Positions 9,230 through 17,975 of a stretch of 64,000 nt of DNA are shown piece by piece. Source of the DNA: Schleiferiaceae bacterium (GTDB lineage Bacteria > Bacteroidota > Bacteroidia > Flavobacteriales > Schleiferiaceae); contig JAGYIN010000002.1 in the NCBI GenBank assembly GCA_018402665.1, positions 163,879 through 227,878 of the forward strand. Reading direction: 5' to 3'. How positions within the stretch are numbered: the stretch's first letter is position 1; each line of letters begins with the position of its first letter. The translations under genes and the position numbers were made by a program. The notes under the pieces were generated by a model that searched no databases, had not been told where the DNA came from, and worked only from the letters and a program-made list of their open reading frames with translations.

Positions 9230-10380
9230 CAAGCCAGCGGAAGCGAAATTTTAAAGGCGGTTCCTTCCCCGGGAATACTTTGTTCAAGGGTCAATTTTCC
9301 GCCGTGGTATTCCTCTATAATGCGCTTAGCTAGACTAAGACCCAATCCCCATCCGCGACTTTTGCTCGTGAAACCGGGTTCGAAAATTTTGCGTTGATCG
9401 GCAGGAGTAATGCCTCGACCTGTATCCCTAATCCATACGATAGCGCTCCCGGACTGTATTTTCTTTTCGACCGTAATCACACCCGAACCGTCCATTGCGT
9501 CGGCAGAATTTTTAATCATATTTTCCAGGACCCAACTGATCAATTGTTGGTTGTGATTCGATGCTTTCGCGCCTTCCATTTCTAGGGTAAGCGTAATTTT
9601 TTTACCCAATCGACTTCGCAAGTACTCTACCGTACGCGCCACGGTGTCGTCCAAATCTTTATCTGTCCGCTCGGGTTGGGATCCTATTTTACTGAAGCGG
9701 TCTGTAATGTCCGTTAATCGGTCAATATCTCTTTCCATTTCTCCGAAGGCAATTTCCTGAGGATACTGCTCTTTGAGATAGGCCAGCCAGCCCATCAATG
9801 CGCTCAATGGGGTGCCGATCTGGTGCGCAGTTTCTTTTGCCATTCCGGTCCAAACTTTATTTTGTTCGGAGCGGCGGGCATTTGAAAAGGCCATGTAGCT
9901 AATGAGCATGTACACTCCGATCACGCCCAATAGAATGAGCGGGTAAAGGCGCAATTTCGTGAGCAGGTTGGATCCCTTGTAGTAGAGGAAATTGATTTGG
10001 CCGTCCGCATATGAATTCTCTAAAACGTTTCCGCTCGATTTGAATTCTTCTAATTTTCGAGCAAGGTATTTTTCAGGATTGCTTTCTGGTGTTATTAGGT
10101 TTCGGTGCGCAATAATAGTACCCTGACTATCCGTTAGAATGACTGGGATGGTCGTGTTATCTTGTATGATTTGAGTGTAGAAACTCAGGTTTACATCATC
10201 TTCGGCGAAGAAAACCGCCTCTACGGCATCAGCCCAACGTTTGATTTTTAGTTCCTCTTCTGCACGCAGTTCTTTCAAGAAGGATTCGGTGTAAAACAAA
10301 GAAGCAAGGCCAATGACGGTCCCGAATGCGATGAGCGCAATCTTCCAGTGAATTTTTCGTGTATACACATCCCAGTTCAT
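9229..10380 (-). CDS. Membrane sensor histidine kinase, orphan
   Basis: A 383-residue kinase. One transmembrane helix lies near 13-30, an extracytoplasmic sensor region near 35-140, a second helix near 146-165, then the cytoplasmic kinase core. The phosphoacceptor is His186 in ETAHQIGTPLSAL, a variant H-box (HQIGTP rather than HELRTP) found in a Bacteroidota subgroup. The ATPase domain has an N-box (NMIKNSADAMDG), DTGRGI, and GWGLGLSL. No response regulator is adjacent; the coupled downstream gene is hemW. The signal it senses cannot be told. Confidence 0.9.
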   Translation of the reverse strand: MNWDVYTRKIHWKIALIAFGTVIGLASLFYTESFLKELRAEEELKIKRWADAVEAVFFAEDDVNLSFYTQIIQDNTTIPVILTDSQGTIIAHRNLITPESNPEKYLARKLEEFKSSGNVLENSYADGQINFLYYKGSNLLTKLRLYPLILLGVIGVYMLISYMAFSNARRSEQNKVWTGMAKETAHQIGTPLSALMGWLAYLKEQYPQEIAFGEMERDIDRLTDITDRFSKIGSQPERTDKDLDDTVARTVEYLRSRLGKKITLTLEMEGAKASNHNQQLISWVLENMIKNSADAMDGSGVITVEKKIQSGSAIVWIRDTGRGITPADQRKIFEPGFTSKSRGWGLGLSLAKRIIEEYHGGKLTLEQSIPGEGTAFKISLPLA

Positions 10381-10405
10381 ACTACTAAACTAGCGCTTTC
10401 TTTCC

Positions 10406-10413
10406 TACATTTG
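10406..10413 (+). promoter_or_regulatory. Candidate -7 box (TAnnTTTG) abutting the glycosyltransferase start
   Basis: TACATTTG ends only 4 nt before the ATG at 10418, so transcription from it would give a leaderless or nearly leaderless mRNA. Confidence 0.45.
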
Positions 10414-10417
10414 CTGC

Positions 10418-11140
10418 ATGTCACGCGCATTAGTCATTATACCTACATACAACGAGATTGAAAACATCGAAAAGATGCTGAATACTGTTATGGCTTTGCC
10501 CGGCGGTTACGAAGTGTTGATTGTTGATGACGGATCTCCTGATGGAACGGCAGACGTTGTGCGCAAATTAATGGATGTACATGGCGGACGTATTCACCTT
10601 GAGGAACGTACGGGTAAACAGGGTTTGGGAACGGCTTATATCCATGGTTTTAAATGGGCTTTGGCACGTGAATATGCCTACATTTTTGAGATGGATTGTG
10701 ATTTTTCTCATAACCCAAAGGATTTACCGAGGTTGTTGGAGGCGTGCGAGAATGGCGCTGATCTGAGCATAGGTTCGCGCTACGTGCAAGGCGTAAATGT
10801 GGTGAATTGGCCCATGAGTAGAGTATTATTGAGCTACTTCGCCTCTGTTTATGTTCGTTTCATCACTGGGATGCCGATCCAAGACGCGACGGCTGGTTTT
10901 AAATGCTATACGCGTGAAACGTTAGCTGCCATTGATTTTTCAAAAATCCATTTTGTCGGTTATGCCTTCCAGATTGAAATGAAATTTACGGTGTGGCGCA
11001 AAGGGCTCGTTGTTAAAGAAGTCCCAGTCATTTTTACGGACCGTACAGAAGGCACAAGTAAAATGTCTAGAGGCATCATCAAAGAAGCCATCTTTGGTGT
11101 TATTAAATTGAAAATTTTGAGCTGGTTTACCAAACCCTAA
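10418..11140 (+). CDS. Polyprenol monophosphomannose synthase-like GT2 glycosyltransferase
   Basis: A 240-residue inverting GT-A glycosyltransferase of the dolichol-phosphate mannosyltransferase type, transferring a sugar from a nucleotide sugar to a polyprenyl phosphate at the cytoplasmic membrane. Visible: the N-terminal IPTYNEIENIE segment, VDDGSPDGT, the DxD-like EMDCDFSHNP, and GSRYVQGVNVVNW. It lacks the C-terminal transmembrane helices of the long forms, so it is the short soluble or peripheral type. It lies 18 bp upstream of dihydroorotase and is probably cotranscribed. The exact sugar and acceptor are inferred from the family. Confidence 0.9.
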   Translation: MSRALVIIPTYNEIENIEKMLNTVMALPGGYEVLIVDDGSPDGTADVVRKLMDVHGGRIHLEERTGKQGLGTAYIHGFKWALAREYAYIFEMDCDFSHNPKDLPRLLEACENGADLSIGSRYVQGVNVVNWPMSRVLLSYFASVYVRFITGMPIQDATAGFKCYTRETLAAIDFSKIHFVGYAFQIEMKFTVWRKGLVVKEVPVIFTDRTEGTSKMSRGIIKEAIFGVIKLKILSWFTKP

Positions 11141-11158
11141 ATAACCCCTATCTGATAA

Positions 11159-12502
11159 ATGTTGAAATCGTATCTCATTAAAAATGCCCGCATGGTCAAT
11201 GAGGGTGAAGTCTTTGAAGGTGATTTACTCGTTGAAAACGGCAGAATTGCAAAAATTGACGATTCTATCGGCCCGAAAAATGGGAGTGTAACCATAATCG
11301 ATGCTAATGGTAAATTTCTTTTGCCAGGAATTATTGATGACCAGGTGCATTTTAGAGAGCCTGGTCTTACACATAAAGGTGATATTCATTCAGAATCGCG
11401 TGCTGCGGTGGCTGGGGGAATAACTTCCTACATGGAGCAACCCAATACCAAGCCGGCTGCCCTCACTATCGAGGAGCTGGAGAAAAAATATGCGCGTGCC
11501 GCTCAGGTTTCGTTGGCCAATTACAGTTTTAATATGGGTGCTTCAAACGACAACTTGGAAGAGTTGAAGAAGGTGAGTAAGCGCGACGTGGCCGGGATAA
11601 AAATCTTCATGGGTTCTTCTACGGGCAACATGTTGGTTGACGAGCAGAAAACCTTAGAGGGCATTTTCCAATTGGACCATCAACTCATTACACATTGCGA
11701 GGACGAAGCCACCATAAAAGCAAACTTAGAGCGCGCTAAAACCGAGTTTGGGGAGCATATTCCAATGGCACAGCACCCGGTTATTCGTAGCGAAGAGGCG
11801 TGTTATTTGAGTTCCACTACGGCAGTGGATTTGGCGAAGAAATACAATAGCCGCCTGCACGTTTTTCACATCAGCACCGGAATAGAAACAAAGTTATTTT
11901 CGAACCGAAAGCCCTTAGCTGAGAAGCGAATCACTGCTGAAGTTTGTGTGCATCATTTGTGGTTTGATGATAGTCAATACGCAAAAAAAGGCAGCCATAT
12001 CAAATGGAATCCAGCAGTCAAGACGGCGGAGGATAGAGATGCGCTTTGGAAAGCACTGCTGGACGATCGCTTGGATGTGATTGCTACAGATCATGCGCCA
12101 CATACCCTTGAAGAAAAGGCAAGCACCTATTTAAACGCTCCTTCTGGCGGTCCTTTAGTTCAGCATGCACTGCCGGCAATGATGGAGCGCGTGCACGACG
12201 GAACGTTTACCATCGAAAAAATGGTAGAAAAGATGTGTCACAACCCTGCGATTTTGTTCCGAATGGAGGAGCGGGGCTTTTTGCGCGAAGGATACCATGC
12301 AGATTTAGTTCTAGTTGAGCCCAACCAGCCCTGGAACGTGAACAAGCAAAACATATTGTACAAATGCGGTTGGTCCCCGTTTGAAGGGACCCTGTTTAAA
12401 TCCAAAGTGACGCACACTTTTGTAGGCGGTCACCTTGCGTTCAAAGAAGGCAAAATAGACGATAGTGTATTGGGTGCACGTTTAGTATTTGATAGGGACT
12501 AG
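11159..12502 (+). CDS. pyrC: Dihydroorotase (Bacteroidota type, QxH variant)
   Basis: Cyclises N-carbamoyl-aspartate to dihydroorotate in pyrimidine synthesis. At 447 residues it has an amidohydrolase barrel with flanking small beta domains. Visible: the barrel-start metal motif, which reads DDQVHFREPG near residue 61 so the first His of the usual HxH is Gln; MEQPNTKPA; KIFMGSSTGNM; the HCEDE and HVFHIS His ligands; and the catalytic Asp in ATDHAPHT. The altered HxH raises a question about metal content. It starts 18 bp after the glycosyltransferase and is followed 3 bp later by a DUF4296 lipoprotein gene. Confidence 0.92.
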   Translation: MLKSYLIKNARMVNEGEVFEGDLLVENGRIAKIDDSIGPKNGSVTIIDANGKFLLPGIIDDQVHFREPGLTHKGDIHSESRAAVAGGITSYMEQPNTKPAALTIEELEKKYARAAQVSLANYSFNMGASNDNLEELKKVSKRDVAGIKIFMGSSTGNMLVDEQKTLEGIFQLDHQLITHCEDEATIKANLERAKTEFGEHIPMAQHPVIRSEEACYLSSTTAVDLAKKYNSRLHVFHISTGIETKLFSNRKPLAEKRITAEVCVHHLWFDDSQYAKKGSHIKWNPAVKTAEDRDALWKALLDDRLDVIATDHAPHTLEEKASTYLNAPSGGPLVQHALPAMMERVHDGTFTIEKMVEKMCHNPAILFRMEERGFLREGYHADLVLVEPNQPWNVNKQNILYKCGWSPFEGTLFKSKVTHTFVGGHLAFKEGKIDDSVLGARLVFDRD

Positions 12503-12505
12503 AAG

Positions 12506-12877
12506 ATGATGCGACTCGGGAACTATGCAGTAAGCGTACTATTCATCCTTTTCATAGGGTGCGCTTCACCCGAGGTGAAGATTCCTCAAAACGTGTTGAC
12601 ACCTGAGCAGATGATGCCGATCATGGTAGACATTCATGTTATAGAAGGTGCGCGCAATGGTGCGATCATGCTTGGCGATACGAACGGTATTGAAGATTAT
12701 TACGCGAAGGTCTATGAAAAGCATGGAATCACTGAAGTCCAATTCAAATCCAGCTTTGCCTTTTTCAGCGATAACCCGACGATCTTCATACCTATCTATG
12801 AAGAAGTCTTGGATTCGCTAAAAGCAAACGGTGCGCTATTGGCTAAAAAAGGGGTGGAGATCGACTATGAAGATTAA
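12506..12877 (+). CDS. DUF4296 family lipoprotein
   Basis: A 123-residue predicted lipoprotein. A hydrophobic N-terminus ends in a lipobox-like FIGCAS (Cys near residue 19). The rest matches the DUF4296 pattern: an early LTPEQMMPIMVDIHVIEGA segment, a YAKVYEKHGITEVQFKSSF core, and a C-terminal helix. The function of the family is unknown. It follows pyrC after 3 bp, an arrangement I recall from other Bacteroidota, and overlaps the next gene by 11 bp. Confidence 0.85.
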   Translation: MMRLGNYAVSVLFILFIGCASPEVKIPQNVLTPEQMMPIMVDIHVIEGARNGAIMLGDTNGIEDYYAKVYEKHGITEVQFKSSFAFFSDNPTIFIPIYEEVLDSLKANGALLAKKGVEIDYED

Positions 12878-13286
12878 TACACTCCTTCTGTTTTGGGCCT
12901 GCACCGCGAGCACCCTGGTTGCTCAAGAACAAACAGGTTTATACTTCACCTGTGCGTCCGCTGAGCACTACCCGACCCGTATCGCATACGAAGTAATAGA
13001 TGCCAATGAAGAACGACTTGCAGTGGGCTTTGAAGATATAAAGTCTTCCAGAGATACCGTGTATGTTGCGCTACAACTGCCCGAACGGTTCATGGTACAG
13101 GTGTATGAAGATGCCAATCGCAATGATAAATTGGACCGTGGACTATTTACGCAACCGCTCGAGCGCTACGACTTCAGTAATAAAGCTTGGGTATTCTTAG
13201 GCAAGCCCGATGTAGCAGATGCGCTCGTAAAACGTCAAGGACCGATACATTACTTGCATTTTGAACTTAAGGACGTTCTAGACTAG
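12867..13286 (+). CDS. DUF2141-like secreted small protein
   Basis: About 139 residues. The start is taken as the ATG at 12867, which gives a clean signal peptide (KINTLLLFWACTASTLVAQ); an upstream frame start at 12831 would prepend an implausible charged stretch. The centre carries the DUF2141 signature: VQVYEDANRNDKLDRGLFTQPLE followed by YDFSN, a beta-sandwich family with a short acidic, possibly Ca2+-binding loop. It overlaps the DUF4296 gene by 11 bp and the convergent hydrolase gene by 9 bp. Role unknown, presumably periplasmic or outer-membrane associated. Confidence 0.8.
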   Translation: MKINTLLLFWACTASTLVAQEQTGLYFTCASAEHYPTRIAYEVIDANEERLAVGFEDIKSSRDTVYVALQLPERFMVQVYEDANRNDKLDRGLFTQPLERYDFSNKAWVFLGKPDVADALVKRQGPIHYLHFELKDVLD

Positions 13287-14057
13287 ATCTTTCAGGAAGT
13301 CCACTACCAATTCTGAAAACGGTTCTCGTGCTTCTGCATGTACCCAGTGCCCTGCATGAGCAATGGTCTCGATATGCGCCGCAGGGAAATGGTCTAAAAT
13401 AGCATCTTCGTCTTCCGCGGTAATGTAGCCGCTTGCGCCGCCTGCGATGAATAAAGTGGGACGATCAAAGTAGCCAAATTCCAAAGGTGTGCCTACTTCT
13501 TGTAGCTGATCTTCGAGGGCATCGAGATTAAATCGGAATGCCAATTTCTCTTTGGTCTGCCAGTGTAAACTTTTCATAAAGAATTGGCGAATGCCCGCAT
13601 TATCAACACTTACAGAAAGAATCTTCTCTACTGCACCGCGCGAGCGAATGGCATCAAAATCAACGGACTTCATAGCATTAATGTAGCCCTGATGGTGAAT
13701 GGGGTATGCCTTTGGTGCAATATCTACAACGATTAAGGCCCGAACTCGTTCCGGACGACTTACGGCAAAATGCATGGCTGTTTTTCCACCCATACTGTGG
13801 CCTAAGACCACGGCCGTTTGTAATCCTTTTGCATCCATGTATGCTTCCAGATCGGAGGCCATTGCATCATAGTTATGGACACTGTGATGCGGCGACTTTC
13901 CATGGTTGCGCTGGTCGACGGCATGTATTTGCCAGCCTAATTCTGCCCAATGTTTTGCATGTGTCGCCCAATTGTCCCCCATGCCAAACAATCCGTGAAG
14001 GATAATCAGTGGTGCGCCGTCTCCGTAGACTTTCGAGAATAACGGTACTACTTCCAT
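13278..14057 (-). CDS. Alpha/beta hydrolase (YbfF-like esterase)
   Basis: A 259-residue soluble alpha/beta hydrolase. It shows the oxyanion [10 protein letters not shown] segment near residue 21, the nucleophile Ser88 in [14 protein letters not shown] near 48, and a C-terminal catalytic His in [10 protein letters not shown]. The length and motifs match the YbfF esterase group, which hydrolyses short acyl esters or acyl-CoA. It starts inside the last 10 bp of pdxJ, so the pair is coupled. The substrate cannot be deduced. Confidence 0.88.
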   Translation of the reverse strand: MEVVPLFSKVYGDGAPLIILHGLFGMGDNWATHAKHWAELGWQIHAVDQRNHGKSPHHSVHNYDAMASDLEAYMDAKGLQTAVVLGHSMGGKTAMHFAVSRPERVRALIVVDIAPKAYPIHHQGYINAMKSVDFDAIRSRGAVEKILSVSVDNAGIRQFFMKSLHWQTKEKLAFRFNLDALEDQLQEVGTPLEFGYFDRPTLFIAGGASGYITAEDEDAILDHFPAAHIETIAHAGHWVHAEAREPFSELVVDFLKDLV

Positions 14058-14788
14058 GCGGACGGGTTCAAACAGTTTCTGTATTGTTGTATGGTATTGT
14101 GGAGTCCCAAATAAAGTGCATCAGCAATCAATGCGTGACCGACGCTTACTTCGTCTAAACTTCCGTGAAGCTTTTGCGCAAAGAAGCTGAGGTTTTCTAA
14201 GCTGAGGTCGTGGCCGGCATTGACACCGAGCCCAATGCTTTTCGCAAAGGCAGCGCTACTTACAAAAGGAGCAACTGCTGCCGCGCTATCTTTTGCATAA
14301 CCGACAGCATACGATTCCGTGTACAATTCGATGCGATCCGTACCCGTTGTTTTTGCTGCTGCAATCTGTTCGTGATCCGTTTCAATAAATATAGATGTAC
14401 GAATACCGGCATCTTTAAAAGTTGTGATGACCTTTGTAAGGAAATCTTTGTGCCCAATGGCGTCCCAACCTGCATTTGAAGTCAAAACCCCTGGAGGGTC
14501 GGGAACAAGCGTGACTTGTGCGGGGCGATTCGCGAGCACAAGCGCAATGAATTCTTCGTTTGGATACCCTTCTATATTGAACTCTGTGGTCACCGCAGGA
14601 GCTAAATCTGCCACATCGCTGTAGCGAATGTGACGTTGATCGGGTCTCGGGTGCACGGTAATCCCTTCGGCACCAAACCGCTCACAATCCAGTGCAATTT
14701 TCAAGACATTCGGGACATCGCCGCCTCTTGCATTTCGAAGGGTAGCAATTTTATTAATATTAACGCTGAGTTTTGTGTGATCGTTCAT
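14048..14788 (-). CDS. pdxJ: Pyridoxine 5'-phosphate synthase PdxJ
   Basis: Condenses 1-deoxy-xylulose 5-phosphate with aminoacetone 3-phosphate, the last step of the DXP-dependent vitamin B6 pathway. I take the ATG at 14786-14788 ([20 protein letters not shown]), giving 246 residues, the normal size; a longer frame start would add a hydrophobic extension not seen in the family. Visible: [39 protein letters not shown], and a [14 protein letters not shown] segment near the end. Divergent from the CBS gene at 14828, with only 39 bp between them. Confidence 0.95.
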   Translation of the reverse strand: MNDHTKLSVNINKIATLRNARGGDVPNVLKIALDCERFGAEGITVHPRPDQRHIRYSDVADLAPAVTTEFNIEGYPNEEFIALVLANRPAQVTLVPDPPGVLTSNAGWDAIGHKDFLTKVITTFKDAGIRTSIFIETDHEQIAAAKTTGTDRIELYTESYAVGYAKDSAAAVAPFVSSAAFAKSIGLGVNAGHDLSLENLSFFAQKLHGSLDEVSVGHALIADALYLGLHNTIQQYRNCLNPSAWK

Positions 14789-14812
14789 GGGGGCAAAGCT
14801 AAAGAAAAGGGC

Positions 14813-14820
14813 TATGTTTG
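14813..14820 (+). promoter_or_regulatory. Candidate -7 box (TAnnTTTG) upstream of the CBS gene
   Basis: TATGTTTG lies 7 nt before the chosen ATG at 14828, which supports that start and predicts an almost leaderless message. Confidence 0.45.
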
Positions 14821-14827
14821 TTATGAA

Positions 14828-15496
14828 ATGTTGCAAGAAACACTACATACAGAACCCATTAAGGGGATTCTTCCGCAGACAACAATAGCGGAGGCTTTGG
14901 AGTTCATGGAGGATCTAAAAATTAGCCATCTTCCCGTGGTTACGGATGAAGGCGTTTATATGGGCCTTTTAAGTGAAGACGCGCTTTATGAAGCCGAAGA
15001 CGATACGCTATCCGTGCAAAATGCTTTGCGCGCGGCCTTCGTTCCCCACGTGAATGCCGGTGCGCATTTTTTTGAGGTCATGGAAGTGTGTACCCAGCAC
15101 CGCATCACTTTAGTTCCCGTGGTGACTAAGGAGGGGCGCTACATGAATTCCTACCTATTGTCGGATATTTTAGAATTCTTTAGAGCTACACCTACATTGC
15201 TTCAAACGGGAGCCATCTTGGTAGTAAGTATTGCAGCCGAACAGTACAGTTTGATAGAGATTGCGCACGCCGTAGAACATAACGATGCCAAGCTTCTAGG
15301 GCTGTGGATGACCCACAAGGCAGTTGAAACTTCTTTACAATTGACTTTGAAAGTCAATTTAGAGCATACAGCGCCTATTATCAAGAGTTTACAACGCTAC
15401 GGCTACGAAATAGAAGGTATCTTTGGCGATGAATCTTACGAAGCCGATTACCGCGAACGGTACGAACATTTAATGAACTATTTGAAGTACTCATGA
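14828..15496 (+). CDS. CBS domain-containing protein
   Basis: About 222 residues with two CBS motifs in the N-terminal half ([17 protein letters not shown] near 35-52 and [19 protein letters not shown] near 97-116), forming one Bateman module, followed by a roughly 90-residue ACT-like C-terminal part. CBS modules usually bind adenine nucleotides and regulate a partner. The frame is open upstream to 14630, but that part overlaps pdxJ antisense, so the start at 14828 is preferred. It overlaps nadK by 4 bp (ATGA). First gene of a conserved Bacteroidota envelope cluster. Confidence 0.88.
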   Translation: MLQETLHTEPIKGILPQTTIAEALEFMEDLKISHLPVVTDEGVYMGLLSEDALYEAEDDTLSVQNALRAAFVPHVNAGAHFFEVMEVCTQHRITLVPVVTKEGRYMNSYLLSDILEFFRATPTLLQTGAILVVSIAAEQYSLIEIAHAVEHNDAKLLGLWMTHKAVETSLQLTLKVNLEHTAPIIKSLQRYGYEIEGIFGDESYEADYRERYEHLMNYLKYS

Positions 15497-16383
15497 GAAT
15501 TGCACTCTTTGGACGCACGACTAAACCCGCAAACCTGCCTTACTTAGAGGTAGTGTTGGAAAAATTGGTCGAGGAAGGCGTTGATTTTGCAGTATATCAT
15601 ACCATGGTCAGCGCTTGCGATGAGATCAAGACGGAAGAGTTCCCGGAAATGCATTTCTCGACGTTTGCAGACGAGGAAGAATTAGAGAACTTTGACCCGC
15701 ACTTCCTTATTTCATTGGGTGGAGATGGAACCATTCTCGATGCAACTGTACTCATACAGAACAAAGACATTCCTATTTTAGGCATCAATATGGGCCGATT
15801 AGGCTTTCTTGCAAACGTTGCGAAAAGCAACATCGAGACCTCCTTAGATGCACTTTTTAGCGGGCGGTTTCAGTTGGATTTCCGGTCGCTTTTGCAGCTG
15901 CGCACTTCCTGCAACCGGGTGGTTAAACCGAATTTCGCTCTCAATGAAATTACCATTGCACGGAAAGAAACAACAAGCATGATCACGGTACACACCTACC
16001 TGAACGGCGCTTATCTCAACAGTTACTGGGCGGACGGCTTAATCGTGAGCACGCCGACAGGTTCGACAGGTTATAGTTTAAGTTGTGGCGGCCCCATTAT
16101 TATGCCGAATAGCGAAAATTTTGTCCTTACCCCGATCGCTCCGCACAATTTGACCATGCGTCCCTTCGTTATCTCTGACAATAACACGCTCCGCCTTCGC
16201 ATAGAAAGTCGAGAAAACGAATTTTTAACCTCATTAGACAGTCGAATACACAGTTTTGATACCACTACGGAACTCTTCATTCAAAAAGCCGATTTCCGTA
16301 TCGCTTTAGTCCAAACTGAACTTCAAGATTTCCCATCTACGCTCCGGAATAAATTAAGCTGGGGGTTAGATTACAGGAACTAA
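15493..16383 (+). CDS. nadK: NAD kinase
   Basis: ATP-dependent phosphorylation of NAD to NADP. 296 residues, the usual size. The hallmark LGGDGTILDAT motif is near residue 75, followed by NMGRLGFLA and the conserved STPTGSTGYSLSCGGPI region. Translationally coupled to the CBS gene and followed 3 bp later by the DUF6089 gene. Confidence 0.96.
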   Translation: MRIALFGRTTKPANLPYLEVVLEKLVEEGVDFAVYHTMVSACDEIKTEEFPEMHFSTFADEEELENFDPHFLISLGGDGTILDATVLIQNKDIPILGINMGRLGFLANVAKSNIETSLDALFSGRFQLDFRSLLQLRTSCNRVVKPNFALNEITIARKETTSMITVHTYLNGAYLNSYWADGLIVSTPTGSTGYSLSCGGPIIMPNSENFVLTPIAPHNLTMRPFVISDNNTLRLRIESRENEFLTSLDSRIHSFDTTTELFIQKADFRIALVQTELQDFPSTLRNKLSWGLDYRN

Positions 16384-16386
16384 TTC

Positions 16387-17208
16387 ATGAAAAAAGTACT
16401 CCTTTATTTCCTGCTTTTTAGCAGTTCTTTCCTCCATGCTCAATTTTATGAGTTAGGCTTAGGCGGCTCTGGAACATTGTTTCACGGAGATGTTGGTGCA
16501 GTGGGTACCAATGCACAAGGGGTCTATGGATTCTTACCCAACCAACCGGTGGGTCAAATCACCTTACGCCGTCAATACAACTGGCATTGGAGCACGCGAA
16601 TGAATTATTACCGCGGCTACGTCGGTGCATCCGACGCTTGGGCGAGGGATGATTTCAAATTAAATAGAGGCATCGCCTTTCGCACAGAAATTTCCGAATT
16701 CAGCTACATGACGGAGTTCAATTTCTGGCCGTACGGCACAGGAACGAAATTCAAGCGCTCCTTTTATATTTTCGGAGGACTGGGCTTGACTTTTTATAAT
16801 CCGCAGGGCTTTTACCAAGACGAATGGCACAACCTGCGCGAGTTAGGCACGGAAGGCCAGCAAACGGAACTTAGTGATCAATTATTTTACGGAAATACCA
16901 CCCTTACCGTACCCTTTGGGATGGGCTACCGTCAGAGTTTAGGACGTGATTTTAGTTGGTCTGCAGAAATTGGCTGGCGCCGTTACGGGACGGATTATAT
17001 GGACGATACTGGCGGAGATTACGTGGATGCAGTTGCGCTGGAAGAGGAGCGAAATGCAGTTGCCGCCTATTTTTCAAACCCTGGAAACGTCTCTTATTCA
17101 AATGGATTGGCTCGAGGCACTGCTGAACAGCGAGATTGGACTATTTTTGCCGGACTGACCATTTTTTATAACCTAAGTCCTCGAGATGAACGCTGCAGTG
17201 GATTCTAA
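16387..17208 (+). CDS. DUF6089 family outer-membrane beta-barrel protein
   Basis: A 273-residue exported protein: signal peptide of about 18 residues ending in LHAQ, then alternating aromatic/glycine segments typical of an 8- to 10-strand beta barrel (for example YELGLGGSGTLFHGD, RRQYNWHWSTRMNYYRG, FYIFGGLGLTFYNP). I place it in DUF6089 from its sequence and from its position between nadK and uppS. The function is unknown; its place upstream of uppS and bamA suggests an outer-membrane role. It overlaps uppS by 23 bp. Confidence 0.82.
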   Translation: MKKVLLYFLLFSSSFLHAQFYELGLGGSGTLFHGDVGAVGTNAQGVYGFLPNQPVGQITLRRQYNWHWSTRMNYYRGYVGASDAWARDDFKLNRGIAFRTEISEFSYMTEFNFWPYGTGTKFKRSFYIFGGLGLTFYNPQGFYQDEWHNLRELGTEGQQTELSDQLFYGNTTLTVPFGMGYRQSLGRDFSWSAEIGWRRYGTDYMDDTGGDYVDAVALEEERNAVAAYFSNPGNVSYSNGLARGTAEQRDWTIFAGLTIFYNLSPRDERCSGF

Positions 17209-17971
17209 AGTTTTTAAGGCTAATCGGCTTAAAGCCGGATTAGACCCAAAGCATATGCCCGAGCATATTGCGGTCATTATGGACGGCAACGGTCGCTGGG
17301 CAAAGCAGCAGGGTTTCATATCTCGTGTGCGCGGGCATGAAGTGGGAGTCGAGGCATTGAGAAGAATCACGACGGCGTCTGCAGAATTGGGCCTAAGCTA
17401 CCTTACGGTTTATGCCTTCTCTACTGAAAATTGGAACCGACCGAAGTCGGAGGTAGACGCGCTCATGAATATCCTGATGACTGCCTTGGAGAAGGAGTTG
17501 CCCACATTAATGGACAATAACGTGCGTCTGCGTTCCATCGGTAATTTAGATACCCTCCCGCCAAAAGCAAATAAAAAGTTAATGTCTGTCATTCAGGCTA
17601 CAGCAAAGAATGATGGGTTAACTTTGACGCTTGCGTTGAGTTACGGCTCACAGAATGAAATGGTACAAGCCATTCGCAAGATTGCTCAAAAAGTAGCTGA
17701 AGGAACCATGGATGCTGCAGATATTAACGAGGCGGCAGTAGAACAACATTTGTTCACTGCTGGAATGCCGCATCCAGATCTTATGATTAGAACCAGCGGC
17801 GAGCAGCGAATAAGCAACTATTTGTTATGGCAATTGGCCTATGCAGAGTTGTATTTCACACCAGTTCTATGGCCAGATTTTGACGCATCCGGTTTGTACG
17901 ATGCAATAGCGGCTTTTCAAAAACGCGAACGCAGGTTTGGACAAACCTCAGAACAGTTAACGGCAGAATAA
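17186..17971 (+). CDS. uppS: Isoprenyl transferase (undecaprenyl diphosphate synthase)
   Basis: Cis-prenyltransferase making undecaprenyl diphosphate, the lipid carrier for peptidoglycan and surface polysaccharides. 261 residues. The catalytic HIAVIMDGNGRWAK motif is near residue 26-39, then RVRGHEVGVE, TVYAFSTENWNRP, and the C-terminal DLMIRTSGEQRISNYLLWQ block. The chosen ATG lies inside the last 23 bp of the DUF6089 gene; an alternative start at MPEHIAVIMDG would avoid the overlap but lose the usual N-terminal helix. Confidence 0.95.
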   Translation: MNAAVDSKVFKANRLKAGLDPKHMPEHIAVIMDGNGRWAKQQGFISRVRGHEVGVEALRRITTASAELGLSYLTVYAFSTENWNRPKSEVDALMNILMTALEKELPTLMDNNVRLRSIGNLDTLPPKANKKLMSVIQATAKNDGLTLTLALSYGSQNEMVQAIRKIAQKVAEGTMDAADINEAAVEQHLFTAGMPHPDLMIRTSGEQRISNYLLWQLAYAELYFTPVLWPDFDASGLYDAIAAFQKRERRFGQTSEQLTAE

Positions 17972-17975
17972 AGAC

